From Deltaproteobacteria bacterium (GTDB taxonomy: Bacteria > Myxococcota_A > Polyangia > GCA-2747355 > JADLHG01): a DNA stretch of 64,000 nucleotides. Where the stretch lies: NCBI GenBank assembly GCA_020848905.1, contig JADLHG010000083.1, positions 62,001 to 126,000 on the forward strand. Reading direction: 5' to 3'. Positions within the stretch are counted from its first letter, which is position 1. Every line of letters starts with the position of its first letter. The translations under genes were made by a program, and so were the position numbers. The notes beneath the pieces were generated by a model. That model worked only from the letters and a program-made list of their open reading frames with translations, was not told the DNA's origin and searched no databases. Below are positions 9,301 to 16,336 of this stretch, piece after piece.

Positions 9301-10084
9301 CCTCCTCGTCGTCGAGCACGTCCATCTTGTTCGCGACGAAGAAGATTCGTGACAGGTACGGCGCGAACTCGGAGAAGAACTTCTGCTCGGTGGCCTTCAG
9401 GGGGTTGCGAGCGTCGATGAGGAAGATGGCGAGGTGGCAGGCTTCGACGGCGGCGCGCGTGACCTGGTAGTGCCGGGCCTGGTCGGCAGGGGCAAGTCCG
9501 GGGTTGATGCCCGGGGTGTCGATGATGTCGAGCGCTGCGGCGAGGTGCGTGCTCGGCAGGCGAATCACGACCTCTTTGAGAGAGTGGGCTCCTCCCGCCT
9601 CCGTGGTCACGTCCCAGATGAACTTCTGGGCGCTCTGGCGCCCGGCCGCGGTGAGGCGCCCCTGGGGGTCGAGCGGCAAGTCGGGTCGACCGTGCAGGTG
9701 CAGGGCGGTTCGAATCGTGTCGCGCGTCGCTCGGACGTGGGGCCAGAGGCGACGGGGTTCTCCCTGGCCCGTGCTGGCCTCGACCTGGAAGGCCGGGCCG
9801 TAGCTCAGCCGCGTGTTGACCGCCGTCGTGGGCTCGAAGTCGGCCGACAGGAGATCGATCTCGAGAAAGGCATTCAGGAAGGTGCTCTTGCCGGAGCTCG
9901 TCTCGCCGAGGACCGCCAGGCGGAGGCGACGCTCTCGCGTGAGCCGATCGAATTCGGCACGGGCCCGCACGGTCTCGTCCCGCAGGTCGCCCACCACGTG
10001 GCGGCTGGCGGTGAGTGAATCGAGAAAGGCCAGGCCTCGTTGCCGAAGCTCGGTTGGCCCCTGCGAGCTGCGCGGATCCCCCAC
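6386..10084 (-). CDS. dynamin-like GTPase fused to membrane anchor, TPR and AgmX/PglI-type tail
   Basis: GTG 10084 is preferred over TTG 10090 because GGGAGG lies 7 nt before it, giving 1232 residues. Numbering from the TTG, the GTPase part has G1 GETSSGKST (62-70), PTT (87-89), DTPG (191-194) and NKMD (254-257). Coiled-coil helices follow, then a glycine zipper (522-549), as in bacterial dynamin-like proteins. Residues 851-869 are a membrane span. Beyond it are an Ala/Ser-rich linker, a TPR pair (about 960-1030), an acidic Asp/Ala/Gly linker and a C-terminal domain of about 85 residues (LSGAAIKRTMSALKQNVQRC...GTIKLKVQVAPSGEVKTV) resembling the AgmX/PglI tail of myxobacteria. That would place the GTPase in the cytoplasm and the tail in the periplasm. 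It lies third of four GTPase-operon blocks. Identification of the GTPase is firm; the architecture is unusual. Confidence 0.85.
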   Translation of the reverse strand: MGDPRSSQGPTELRQRGLAFLDSLTASRHVVGDLRDETVRARAEFDRLTRERRLRLAVLGETSSGKSTFLNAFLEIDLLSADFEPTTAVNTRLSYGPAFQVEASTGQGEPRRLWPHVRATRDTIRTALHLHGRPDLPLDPQGRLTAAGRQSAQKFIWDVTTEAGGAHSLKEVVIRLPSTHLAAALDIIDTPGINPGLAPADQARHYQVTRAAVEACHLAIFLIDARNPLKATEQKFFSEFAPYLSRIFFVANKMDVLDDEEADDTKSYIRENLAEKFQLSPSTVNLYFVSSLQTGGSSRYRQTLVRLREDVIAFMERSRESMVFERAARSFANQATTLDRISKQQSQESRERLAELNARRIANAQEMKSGVLRRAAEAYLTASAEARPLFSKAADDLVERASSAFALALGEAKKKDDVKAICMHSAEQLCRAQLVAPLEKVVATVLSQCLEVALRAANAEFATMYRESNVPQPGPPDPKELRHVAENLFSGSMTISSTVQSLSQDPELGQVARGVGKASLGVIGMAIGGPVGAIVGGLLGGALGGLFTSITELQTKAFESFSQAANAIALSAVRRTNQLLDGDDASYLNVFREAIDRQIAAYTEGVERLISDHRRNLQETQATIGFLDTASADAARLATWATELSATSRRELEGRTIGGTAGRVPLLDEDVLEIIAGEAFSAACHGGLGVPSRIARWLAGDGALVLAPIDGDQAAAIANADTLVRLLRSEAGDTEQKAWCKSQPAALLRLGLTPTDVAVLAGHLQVEDVATAVIAASRGWLRPGQVFAQLGARGVAVTEETIDRAIDEIGKTCAAWGRSSPDLALVERKLRRACRRRAAWPGVVRAAKWTTALAAGVAAAIILFGVVRHQGSSGRSAEVSAAGRLNPQTTVSAGAAATAAADRPSTAARSASTSDGASAADKPVAPPAKLEDLLDLKRSPSELTLLAADLQARGEDRAAIAKHLTAAGMKRYRKKDLAGAAKVFELAVAADDQCVSAIWNRACVAGQLKDAQGAVAWLDKLRALETDTSRSYVSAVATERSFKAVRSDPVFQKWASTVSASPGNEPKADAGSPGESAEEAGAAGKTSADDDAQDSADGDSTEGSRKARAATPPDAGAQDASSGSTARGASQNGSADARPAPVASTRLSGAAIKRTMSALKQNVQRCSEEHGGQGTIKLKVQVAPSGEVKTVGVHESMAGAPVAACISALVRAAKFPSFEGKDVVFVYPYLLR

Positions 10085-10108
10085 GGTCAAGCCTCCCGGC
10101 GTCGCTGG

Positions 10109-10549
10109 CTAGGTGAACGGCGGAAAGGTGAAGCCTCCGCCCGACGAGACGAAGTGGTGCAGGTCCATCCCGCCGCTGGCGTTCGCTGTGGCCGTGAGGA
10201 CCTTGGCGCCCGTCGCGTCGATGACGTGGACCTCGCCGTGCCCCTCGCCAATGTGCGCCAGCTTTTGGTGTCCAGCCGAGTACAGGTTGTGCCCTCCGGC
10301 CGGATCCGCGACTGTCTGCGCGAGCTTTCCCCCGCCCATGGCGCCGTGGAAATCTGCACCTCCCACCGCGTTCGGAACCGTGTGCCCGACGTTGACGTGG
10401 CCCGCGCCGTAGAAGGTCTGGCCACCCTGCACATTCGGAACCGTGTGCATCACCTTGGCGCCAAAGGCGTCGAAGCCATCGACGCCCCCCGCGTCGTTCG
10501 GCACCGTGTGATCCACGTCCGCGAACATATGATGCAGGTCGAACCCCAT
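10109..10549 (-). CDS. small HTVPN-repeat protein within the GTPase operon
   Basis: ATG 10549 is supported by AAAGGAGA about 6 nt upstream. The 146 residues start MGFDLHHMFADVD and then contain about six imperfect units of 20-22 residues with the pattern (V/L)xHTVPNxxGGxxFxGAxGxK; the first three are clear, the last three degenerate. There is no signal peptide, cysteine or membrane span. The rhythm resembles other bacterial repeat proteins with alternating Gly-Gly/aromatic and Asn-Gly positions, which probably form short beta hairpins, but I cannot name a family. It lies between two dynamin-like GTPase genes (22 bp after one, 24 bp before the other), so it is probably a functional subunit or ligand of that system. 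Confidence 0.75.
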   Translation of the reverse strand: MGFDLHHMFADVDHTVPNDAGGVDGFDAFGAKVMHTVPNVQGGQTFYGAGHVNVGHTVPNAVGGADFHGAMGGGKLAQTVADPAGGHNLYSAGHQKLAHIGEGHGEVHVIDATGAKVLTATANASGGMDLHHFVSSGGGFTFPPFT

Positions 10550-10571
10550 CCGTCGTCTCCTTTCGTTGCGC

Positions 10572-12293
10572 TCAGGCCACGAGCTGCCTGAGGGCGTTGA
10601 TCGAGCTCTCCAAAGGAGCCGTCGATGTGGCGCTCGCAGTGGCGTCTCCTTCGACGGCGAAGTCCGCCTGCCGGCGCGCAACCTCCAGCTCGAACTGTTC
10701 TCGCAGGACGCCCGTGAAGGCGTTGAACCAATCGTCCACCTTCTCCAGTAGCGCGTTCAGCGCCCTGGTGCTGACCTCGTGTACGGCTCCGGGGATCTCC
10801 GCGGTAATCTGCGCCCGGTTCGCTTCCGCGTGGCGGCTCTGCAGCACCTTGTTGATGGCGGTGCCCGCCACAAGACCTACGATGGCGAACGGACCCAGGG
10901 CCAGGAAGGAGGCCGCCAAGAAGCCGGCGGCGGGAAGGGCGAGCCCCACGTACTCGCCGTAGTCTTGAGCCTCGATGACCGGCGCGCTTCCGGAGAAGGA
11001 GTCGTCGAGCGCCAGCGTCACCTGAAGCCCGAGGAGCCCTCCAAAGGCCTTGGCATACTCGGCCGTGCTGTGCGCCGCGAAGTCCTCGAGAAACTTCTGC
11101 AGCACGGGCCGCATCTCCTCGAACCAGCGCTTGACGTGGCATTGCATCTCGTAGGGCAGGACCTTCTGGCAGAAGGCGCCAAAGTCCCCCTTCATTGTGG
11201 ACACCCGCACCATCTGGTGCTTGACGAACTCCTCGTTGCGCACGCGCTGGGACTGCGACAAAAGGAGCTTGAGCCGATCTCTGCCATGCGTGAGGCAGTG
11301 GTCCACGAACCGATCGAAGCGCCCTCGCGCTTCCTCCATCTGGGCCTCGAACTCGGCCTGCTTGCGGGAGCGCTCCTCCACGCGCATCAGTGCCACCGAC
11401 CGCCTTGCCTCGAGCCGCGTGCGGAGAGCCGCCGTGAGGCCGGCGACGCGCCGCTCGGCGGTCGCCCGTCGCGCAGCGCCTTCACGCGTCTCGGCGAGCA
11501 ACCGATCGATCGCGTCCCGCAGCTCCTGAAAGCCCCATTGTGCCGCCACGCCGGAGCGTCCGGCCTCGAGGGCCGCGAGACATCGGGCCGCGTCGCAACC
11601 CACGACGATGACCGGCTGCCCAAGCAGCTCCTCGAGCCGCGAGCTAGCGGCAGCCAGCGACTCGGCCACCTCGTCTGCGTCGAGGCGGTCGGTCTTGTTC
11701 ACGACGAAGATGATCTTCTCGAGCGATGACGAGAGAACTTGTCCCTGAAGAAACTGCGCTTCGCTCTTCGTCAGCGGCGAAGAGGCATCCATGAGGAAGA
11801 GCGCAGCGTCCGCCCCTACGAGGAAGTTGTAGGTGATCTCGGCGCGTTGCTCGTTGATGTCGTTCACCCCGGGGGTGTCCACCACGATCACGTCATCGGC
11901 GAGGGCGAGCTGCGGCGAGGTGATCCGCACGTAGCGAATATCCGGAGAGCTGAGCTCCCCGTCCGCGCTGAGGCGAGCCAGTGAGGCGGGCGAGAGCTCG
12001 ATGGAGCTCGTCGCTCCGTCGGTCTTCACCACGGCGGCGCCGTGCGGCTCTCCCTTCTGGATGGTCCAGATGGCGGCCGTCGTGGGAACGATGTCCATGG
12101 GGAGGAGCGGCGACCCGATCAGGCAGTTGACCAGGGTCGTCTTCCCCCGATTGAACTCACCGAGCACCACCAGATGCACGGAGGTGAATTGCAGACGCTC
12201 GAGCGCCTCGGCCGCGTGCCGGGCGATGTCGGAAAACCCGGCTTCGGTGGCGATCGCTGCCAAGCGGCTGAGCCGTGAAGAGATCTCTTCCAC
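10572..12293 (-). CDS. dynamin-like GTPase 2
   Basis: The 573-residue protein starts at GTG 12293, overlapping the stop of the upstream GTPase by one nucleotide (TAGTG), with GAGGGA before it. The GTPase domain has G1 GEFNRGKTT (45-53), PTT (70-72), DTPG (139-142) and NKTD (199-202). Helical, coiled-coil-like stalk sequence follows from about 260 to 430. A hydrophobic stretch of about 33 residues (YVGLALPAAGFLAASFLALG, 448-467, and onward to 480) would serve as a paddle or membrane insertion, and helices resume after it. This order is typical of bacterial dynamin-like proteins, which often act as unequal pairs encoded in tandem. It is therefore the likely partner of the upstream GTPase. Role: membrane binding or remodelling, by family; the target here is unknown. 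Confidence 0.88.
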   Translation of the reverse strand: MEEISSRLSRLAAIATEAGFSDIARHAAEALERLQFTSVHLVVLGEFNRGKTTLVNCLIGSPLLPMDIVPTTAAIWTIQKGEPHGAAVVKTDGATSSIELSPASLARLSADGELSSPDIRYVRITSPQLALADDVIVVDTPGVNDINEQRAEITYNFLVGADAALFLMDASSPLTKSEAQFLQGQVLSSSLEKIIFVVNKTDRLDADEVAESLAAASSRLEELLGQPVIVVGCDAARCLAALEAGRSGVAAQWGFQELRDAIDRLLAETREGAARRATAERRVAGLTAALRTRLEARRSVALMRVEERSRKQAEFEAQMEEARGRFDRFVDHCLTHGRDRLKLLLSQSQRVRNEEFVKHQMVRVSTMKGDFGAFCQKVLPYEMQCHVKRWFEEMRPVLQKFLEDFAAHSTAEYAKAFGGLLGLQVTLALDDSFSGSAPVIEAQDYGEYVGLALPAAGFLAASFLALGPFAIVGLVAGTAINKVLQSRHAEANRAQITAEIPGAVHEVSTRALNALLEKVDDWFNAFTGVLREQFELEVARRQADFAVEGDATASATSTAPLESSINALRQLVA

Positions 12294-14050
12294 TAGTCCG
12301 TCCCTCCAATGAGACGCAGCTCGTCCACGATGGCGGCGAGGTCGTGCGCCTCCGTGCGCAAGGCGGTCGCCCGGTTCCGGCGCTCGGCCAGGGGCCTGCT
12401 CGTGGCGGCCTCAAGCTCCGCGGTAGCGCGGTGCAGGTGCTCGGCCGCCAGGCGCTGCGGCACGATGACCTCCTCGTTCACCGCCACAGCGAGCTGGTGG
12501 GAGGCCTGCTCTATCGCTTGCCGCGCGCGACCGTCGATGCCCTGCAAGGATTCCGCGACCGAGGTCCTGATCTGCGGCGCGTCGGGCTGGTCAGTGAGAT
12601 GTTTGCCCAGGAAGGCGCCCAGGAGGCCACCTACACCCGCGCCGATGGGTCCGAGGAGCGCGGCACCGAGAAGCCCCCCTATCGCAGCTCCAATGCCGGA
12701 AGCGCTGGACGAGGCGCTGGAATCAGAGGCCGAGACCCGAAGCTCGATTCCTGGCACGTCGCCCGGCGCGAGGAGAGGCGCTGCCCGCAGAGGTCGCGAG
12801 TGCTTCGCACAGAGCGTGCCGAGCAATTGATGCGCCGTGGCCTGCGGAATGGCGACCAGCTCGCGCACACCGCGGTTCAGCGCATCGCGCACGGCCGCGA
12901 TCGATGCCTCGTCAGGGAAGGACTCGGTTGCCATGAGAGCCTTCGTCTCTCGTCGGAGCATGGCGAGCCGATCCTGGACGGCGCGCGTCGCCTCCTCTAC
13001 GTAACGGGCTCGAGCTACTTCCGTGTCGGCTTCGATCCTCCCCGTGGCTTGCACTGCGCCCTTGTGACGCGCGCGCGATTCCTCGACGGTCGCACGAAGA
13101 CTCTCGGCCTCCGACTCGATCGCGGTCGCAAGCGACAAGCGCGCGGCGGCGAGGTCGTCCGCTATGCGCGCGATGCGTCGGGTGGCAGTGTCGACGCGGG
13201 ACTTTCCGGCCCCCCGTTCCAGGAACAGGCGAAGGTGCTTCTCGAACTCCGGGAAGCGCGACTGGGCCAGGGCCTGAGGGTCGCCCAGCTTCCCCAGCAG
13301 TGCGAGCTTGGCTGCCAGCGGGAGCACGGGGCTTTCCCTGCAGACGTCTACTTCGGCAAGCCGCTTGTGCACGTAGTCGAGAGCGCGGGAGAGCTTCTCG
13401 GGGGCCTCCTGATCGATCTTGTTCACCACGAAGAGCAGTCGGCTCAGATCCTTCGCGAGCACCTTGTCTACGAGGAATCGACGCTCGCTGCCCGAGAAGG
13501 GCTGATGCAAGTCGAGCAGCATGATCGCGGCGTCGGCCCGCGAGAGGTAGCCGTAGGTGATCTCCTCCCGCTGCGTGTCGATGTCGTTGACCCCAGGGGT
13601 GTCGACCAGCTCGAAGGGCAGGCCCAGGCCGCGGAGGGGCAGGGTGATGTCCACTTTGGCGACTTCATTCCAGGCCGCGTTTTTGGTGGACACGAACCCG
13701 TCGAGGTCCTTCGACCCTGTGCCCACGCCGAGCTCGATGACCTCGGGCGGCCGATTCGGCTCTCGCCAGTGCAGCGTGGCCCGCCGTTGCTCCCCGTGGT
13801 GCAGAACGGTGATTACAGCCGTTGTGGGGCGGACCGAGGACGGAAGGATCTTCTCTCCAACGAGCGCATTGATGAAGGTAGACTTGCCGCGGCTGAACTC
13901 TCCGATGACGAGTACGCGAAACGGCTCCTGCCGCAGCCGGCGAAGGATTTCGACCGCGGTGGCTGACCCCCCGTCGTCGGTCCCGGCGTAGCCTCGCAGC
14001 CGTTCGACCGCTCGTTCGATGCGGCCGCATTTGTGGTCGAAACTATCCAC
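12293..14050 (-). CDS. dynamin-like GTPase 1 (first gene of operon)
   Basis: The start is GTG 14050 after a G-rich stretch; the ribosome site is weak. In 585 residues the GTPase motifs are G1 GEFSRGKST (50-58), PTT (75-77), DTPG (150-153) and NKID (210-213). A long helical region (about 280-420) leads to a Ser/Ala linker and a glycine zipper (SGIGAAIGGLLGAALLGPIG, 451-470, extending to 482), then C-terminal helices. This fits a bacterial dynamin-like protein that inserts into or tubulates membrane. It opens a six-gene minus-strand run of closely spaced or overlapping genes. No clear sigma70 or sigma54 promoter was found in the 230 bp upstream. Confidence 0.88.
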   Translation of the reverse strand: MDSFDHKCGRIERAVERLRGYAGTDDGGSATAVEILRRLRQEPFRVLVIGEFSRGKSTFINALVGEKILPSSVRPTTAVITVLHHGEQRRATLHWREPNRPPEVIELGVGTGSKDLDGFVSTKNAAWNEVAKVDITLPLRGLGLPFELVDTPGVNDIDTQREEITYGYLSRADAAIMLLDLHQPFSGSERRFLVDKVLAKDLSRLLFVVNKIDQEAPEKLSRALDYVHKRLAEVDVCRESPVLPLAAKLALLGKLGDPQALAQSRFPEFEKHLRLFLERGAGKSRVDTATRRIARIADDLAAARLSLATAIESEAESLRATVEESRARHKGAVQATGRIEADTEVARARYVEEATRAVQDRLAMLRRETKALMATESFPDEASIAAVRDALNRGVRELVAIPQATAHQLLGTLCAKHSRPLRAAPLLAPGDVPGIELRVSASDSSASSSASGIGAAIGGLLGAALLGPIGAGVGGLLGAFLGKHLTDQPDAPQIRTSVAESLQGIDGRARQAIEQASHQLAVAVNEEVIVPQRLAAEHLHRATAELEAATSRPLAERRNRATALRTEAHDLAAIVDELRLIGGTD

Positions 14051-14282
14051 CTTACCCCCACCGGCTAGGATCTACGATTCCAACACTACGGTAGAAAATG
14101 GACATCCCAAGTGTATTCATCGGCCTCGGCAAAAGCCACAGCAAATTGCCGCACGGCGTGGGAGGAGAAGGTCCGCGGCCATCGGCGCGACCCGGTGGAC
14201 TACACGCACGTACCTCGAAGGCCGGCGCCCCGGGACTCCCCTGCGCGCGCACCCCGCGGGCATCACGTGCTATCACCGCCCC

Positions 14283-14732
14283 ATGCCCGAGCTCGCCATC
14301 GTCACAGACGCGATCCACATCTCCACCCACGGCGACGCGGAGCTGCTCGACCTCACCGCGAGCGTCGCGCATCTCCTCGAGACGCACGGCTTCGTCGAGG
14401 GCCAGGCGCTGTTGTTCGTTCCGGGCTCGACGGCGGCGCTGACGACGGTCGAGTTCGAGCCGGGCCTGCAGAGGGATCTCCCCGAGCTCTTCGAACGGCT
14501 GGCGCCGAAGAAGGGGCGCTACCATCACGACGAGACCTGGCACGACGGCAACGGGCACTCGCACGTGCGGGCCTCGCTCCTCGGCCCGTCGCTGGTAGTG
14601 CCCTTCGCGCGGCGAAGGCTTCTTCTTGGCGCCTGGCAGCAGATCGTGCTGCTCGACTTCGACAACCGCCCGCGGCAGCGCGAGGTCGTCGTGCAGCTCA
14701 CGGGGCGCCGCGAGACGGGCGCAACGCCGTAG
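14283..14732 (+). CDS. YjbQ / UPF0047 family protein
   Basis: The 149-residue protein from ATG 14283 matches the small YjbQ (UPF0047) family in length and motifs: TDAIHISTHGDAELLDLT near the start, LFVPGSTAALTTVEFEPGL, then the conserved DETWHDGNGHSHVRASLLGP with its His/Asp/Asn cluster, and a C-terminal QQIVLLDFDNRPRQREVVV. Members have been linked to weak thiamin phosphate synthase activity, but the physiological role is unsettled. No good ribosome site precedes it. It is a single gene between the GTPase operon (divergent) and a convergent exported protein. Confidence 0.88.
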   Translation: MPELAIVTDAIHISTHGDAELLDLTASVAHLLETHGFVEGQALLFVPGSTAALTTVEFEPGLQRDLPELFERLAPKKGRYHHDETWHDGNGHSHVRASLLGPSLVVPFARRRLLLGAWQQIVLLDFDNRPRQREVVVQLTGRRETGATP

Positions 14733-14822
14733 GAGACGAAGGGGGCGTGGGGAAGGCGGGGGTACCGCCACGATCCATCGTCACCTCCCCCGTTCGGATC
14801 CTCGCCGCGCCCTGCAGAGCCG

Positions 14823-15911
14823 CTAGCGGTTCCCCGCGACCTGCCGCAGGTGCTCGGCCCAGGAGGCGTCGCGCGCGATCAGCCGATCACGTCTTCTCGC
14901 AACGGCGTGAGGGGCGAGGGGCTGGCCGGCCTCGAAGGCGCGAAGGCAGGCCTCGGCGGCCTCGAACTGCGGGCGGAAGCGGGCGGTGCGGAAGGGGTTC
15001 GCGGGGCCGAAGCCCGCGGCCGCGGCCTCGTCGCTAAAGGGCGTCGTCGGCCCCGGCGCGTAGCGATCGAGGCCATCGCGGGCGATGTCGGCGGTGACAT
15101 CGCCAAGGTTCGGCACGGCGTGCGGCCCCTCGGGCGAGAGGTCGCGGAGCGCGTCGAGCTTGCCGGCCTCGGCGGCGTGCACGGCACGGCTCGCGCGATG
15201 CCAGAGCACCCGCAGAGCGAGCTCCTGCCAGTCGATGAGCTCGCCGGGGGTGAGGTTGCCGCGCTGAGCGAAGACGCGATCGAGGTCCGCCGCTCGCGGG
15301 CCGATCGCGTACTCGGCGGTGAGCGCCAGCGTGACCAGCGAGGGGTCGAAACCGGCGACGGTGGCCGGCGCCACGTAGCGCGGATGAGCCCCCAGTCGAT
15401 CGAACCACTGATGGAGCAGGAGCTGCAGCGCGTAGTCGGCACGCGTCGCGGCGAGCGCGGGACGAATGGCCTCGTTCGTGCGCCGCAGGCAGCGCGCGAG
15501 CGTCTGGGTTTGGTCGGCGAGGCTCTTCGAGAGGCGCCGCGCGCGCAGCATCCGCCGCGGCGACCAGCTCTCGGTGCGCAGCCGACCGAGCGCCTGGTAC
15601 GTGTCGAGATAGGCCGTGCAGGCCCCCCCGACCTCCCGGTGCGCCGCCGCGAAGCGTTCCGCGTCGCCCGGCCCCTGCGCCTCGAGGGGCGGCACGCAGA
15701 GGGCGCCGAGCGGCGGAGAAGGTCTCTGCCGGTAGAGGTCGTAGCGTCGCCAGGCGGGGAGGCGCTCGGTCGCCGAGGGGAGGCGATCCGTCGCCGCGTG
15801 GTGCTCGCCCGCCGCGTGCCCCTCGGTGTGGCTTCCGGGCGCCCGGGCCCACGCGGGCAGGACCATCCCCGCCCCCATCAACAGCACGAGCCGTGGTGCG
15901 ATTCGTCGCAT
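14823..15911 (-). CDS. exported protein of unknown function
   Basis: ATG 15911 gives 362 residues with a signal peptide (RRIAPRLVLLMGAGMVLPAW, cleaved near AWA/RA). The frame is open upstream, but an ATG at 15944 lies inside a -24/-12 promoter element, so 15911 is preferred; the leader would be only about 6 nt. The mature part is Arg- and Ala-rich and predicted helical (RMLRARRLSKSLADQTQTLA), with four scattered cysteines. I recognise no domain. It is divergent from another exported protein at 16337. Confidence 0.7.
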   Translation of the reverse strand: MRRIAPRLVLLMGAGMVLPAWARAPGSHTEGHAAGEHHAATDRLPSATERLPAWRRYDLYRQRPSPPLGALCVPPLEAQGPGDAERFAAAHREVGGACTAYLDTYQALGRLRTESWSPRRMLRARRLSKSLADQTQTLARCLRRTNEAIRPALAATRADYALQLLLHQWFDRLGAHPRYVAPATVAGFDPSLVTLALTAEYAIGPRAADLDRVFAQRGNLTPGELIDWQELALRVLWHRASRAVHAAEAGKLDALRDLSPEGPHAVPNLGDVTADIARDGLDRYAPGPTTPFSDEAAAAGFGPANPFRTARFRPQFEAAEACLRAFEAGQPLAPHAVARRRDRLIARDASWAEHLRQVAGNR

Positions 15912-15927
15912 GACCAGCGAGCGCTGG

Positions 15928-15943
15928 AGCAACTCACATGCCA
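15928..15943 (-). promoter_or_regulatory. sigma54 (-24/-12) promoter for the exported protein ending at 14823
   Basis: Read on the minus strand the site is TGGCATGTGAGTTGCT. GG and GC are separated by 10 nt, and both the TGGCA and TTGCT boxes are intact. The predicted transcript start is near 15917, about 6 nt before ATG 15911, so translation would be nearly leaderless. Confidence 0.6.
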
Positions 15944-16257
15944 TCGCGGTGGGCGTCCTGCTGGACGCGGACCGACCGAGCGGCCCTCCGGGGGAACACC
16001 GCGCGGTTCTCGACGACGAGTTAACGCATTTGGCGCATCCTCTCCGGCGCCGCGGCGGGCAACGCCGTTCGGGCGCTCGTGCCCCGCTCGAGTGGCCGGG
16101 TGGCGCGTCTCGCCGCGCGGAGTGCCCACGACGGGTGGCTACCGAGGCTCCAGCCTGGCAAGTCACTTCGCCCACTCCCGGGCCTTCCGGCGCGACCGCT
16201 CGCCGCCCAGGCGATTGAAATGTACGCCGTATTCGCAGCCCCGCCGCGGAGCCCGGG

Positions 16258-16273
16258 TAGCACGCGAGTTGCA
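16258..16273 (+). promoter_or_regulatory. candidate sigma54 promoter for the exported protein at 16337
   Basis: The site reads TAGCACGCGAGTTGCA. It matches TxGCACG-N4-TTGCA with the correct 10-nt separation, but the first G of the -24 GG is an A. The predicted start lies near 16284, giving a leader of about 53 nt with GGAGA before GTG 16337. Confidence 0.45.
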
Positions 16274-16336
16274 GTGTCCGAAGCACTGGCTCTGCCGACC
16301 TCGGTACCTGACCCGGCACCGCCTGGAGATCCGAAC

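Larger units (their letters stand above)
15912..16336. other. divergent intergenic region without a gene (425 bp)
   Basis: This gap separates two divergent genes for exported proteins. Besides the two -24/-12 elements (15928-15943 minus, 16258-16273 plus), I see no convincing gene, tRNA or strong hairpin. The open frames crossing it are GC-rich shadows with unnatural composition. Binding sites for a sigma54 activator are expected between the two elements, but I could not define one. Confidence 0.5.

Noticed and set aside
12275-13966. Plus-strand open frame of 563 codons opposite the first dynamin-like gene.
   Set aside because: Antisense to clear GTPase motifs; no recognisable domains; Arg/Gly-rich composition.
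14051-14282. Promoter for the GTPase operon (TTGGGA ... TAGTGT on the minus strand).
   Set aside because: Only three of six -10 bases match and spacing is 16; too weak to report as a feature.
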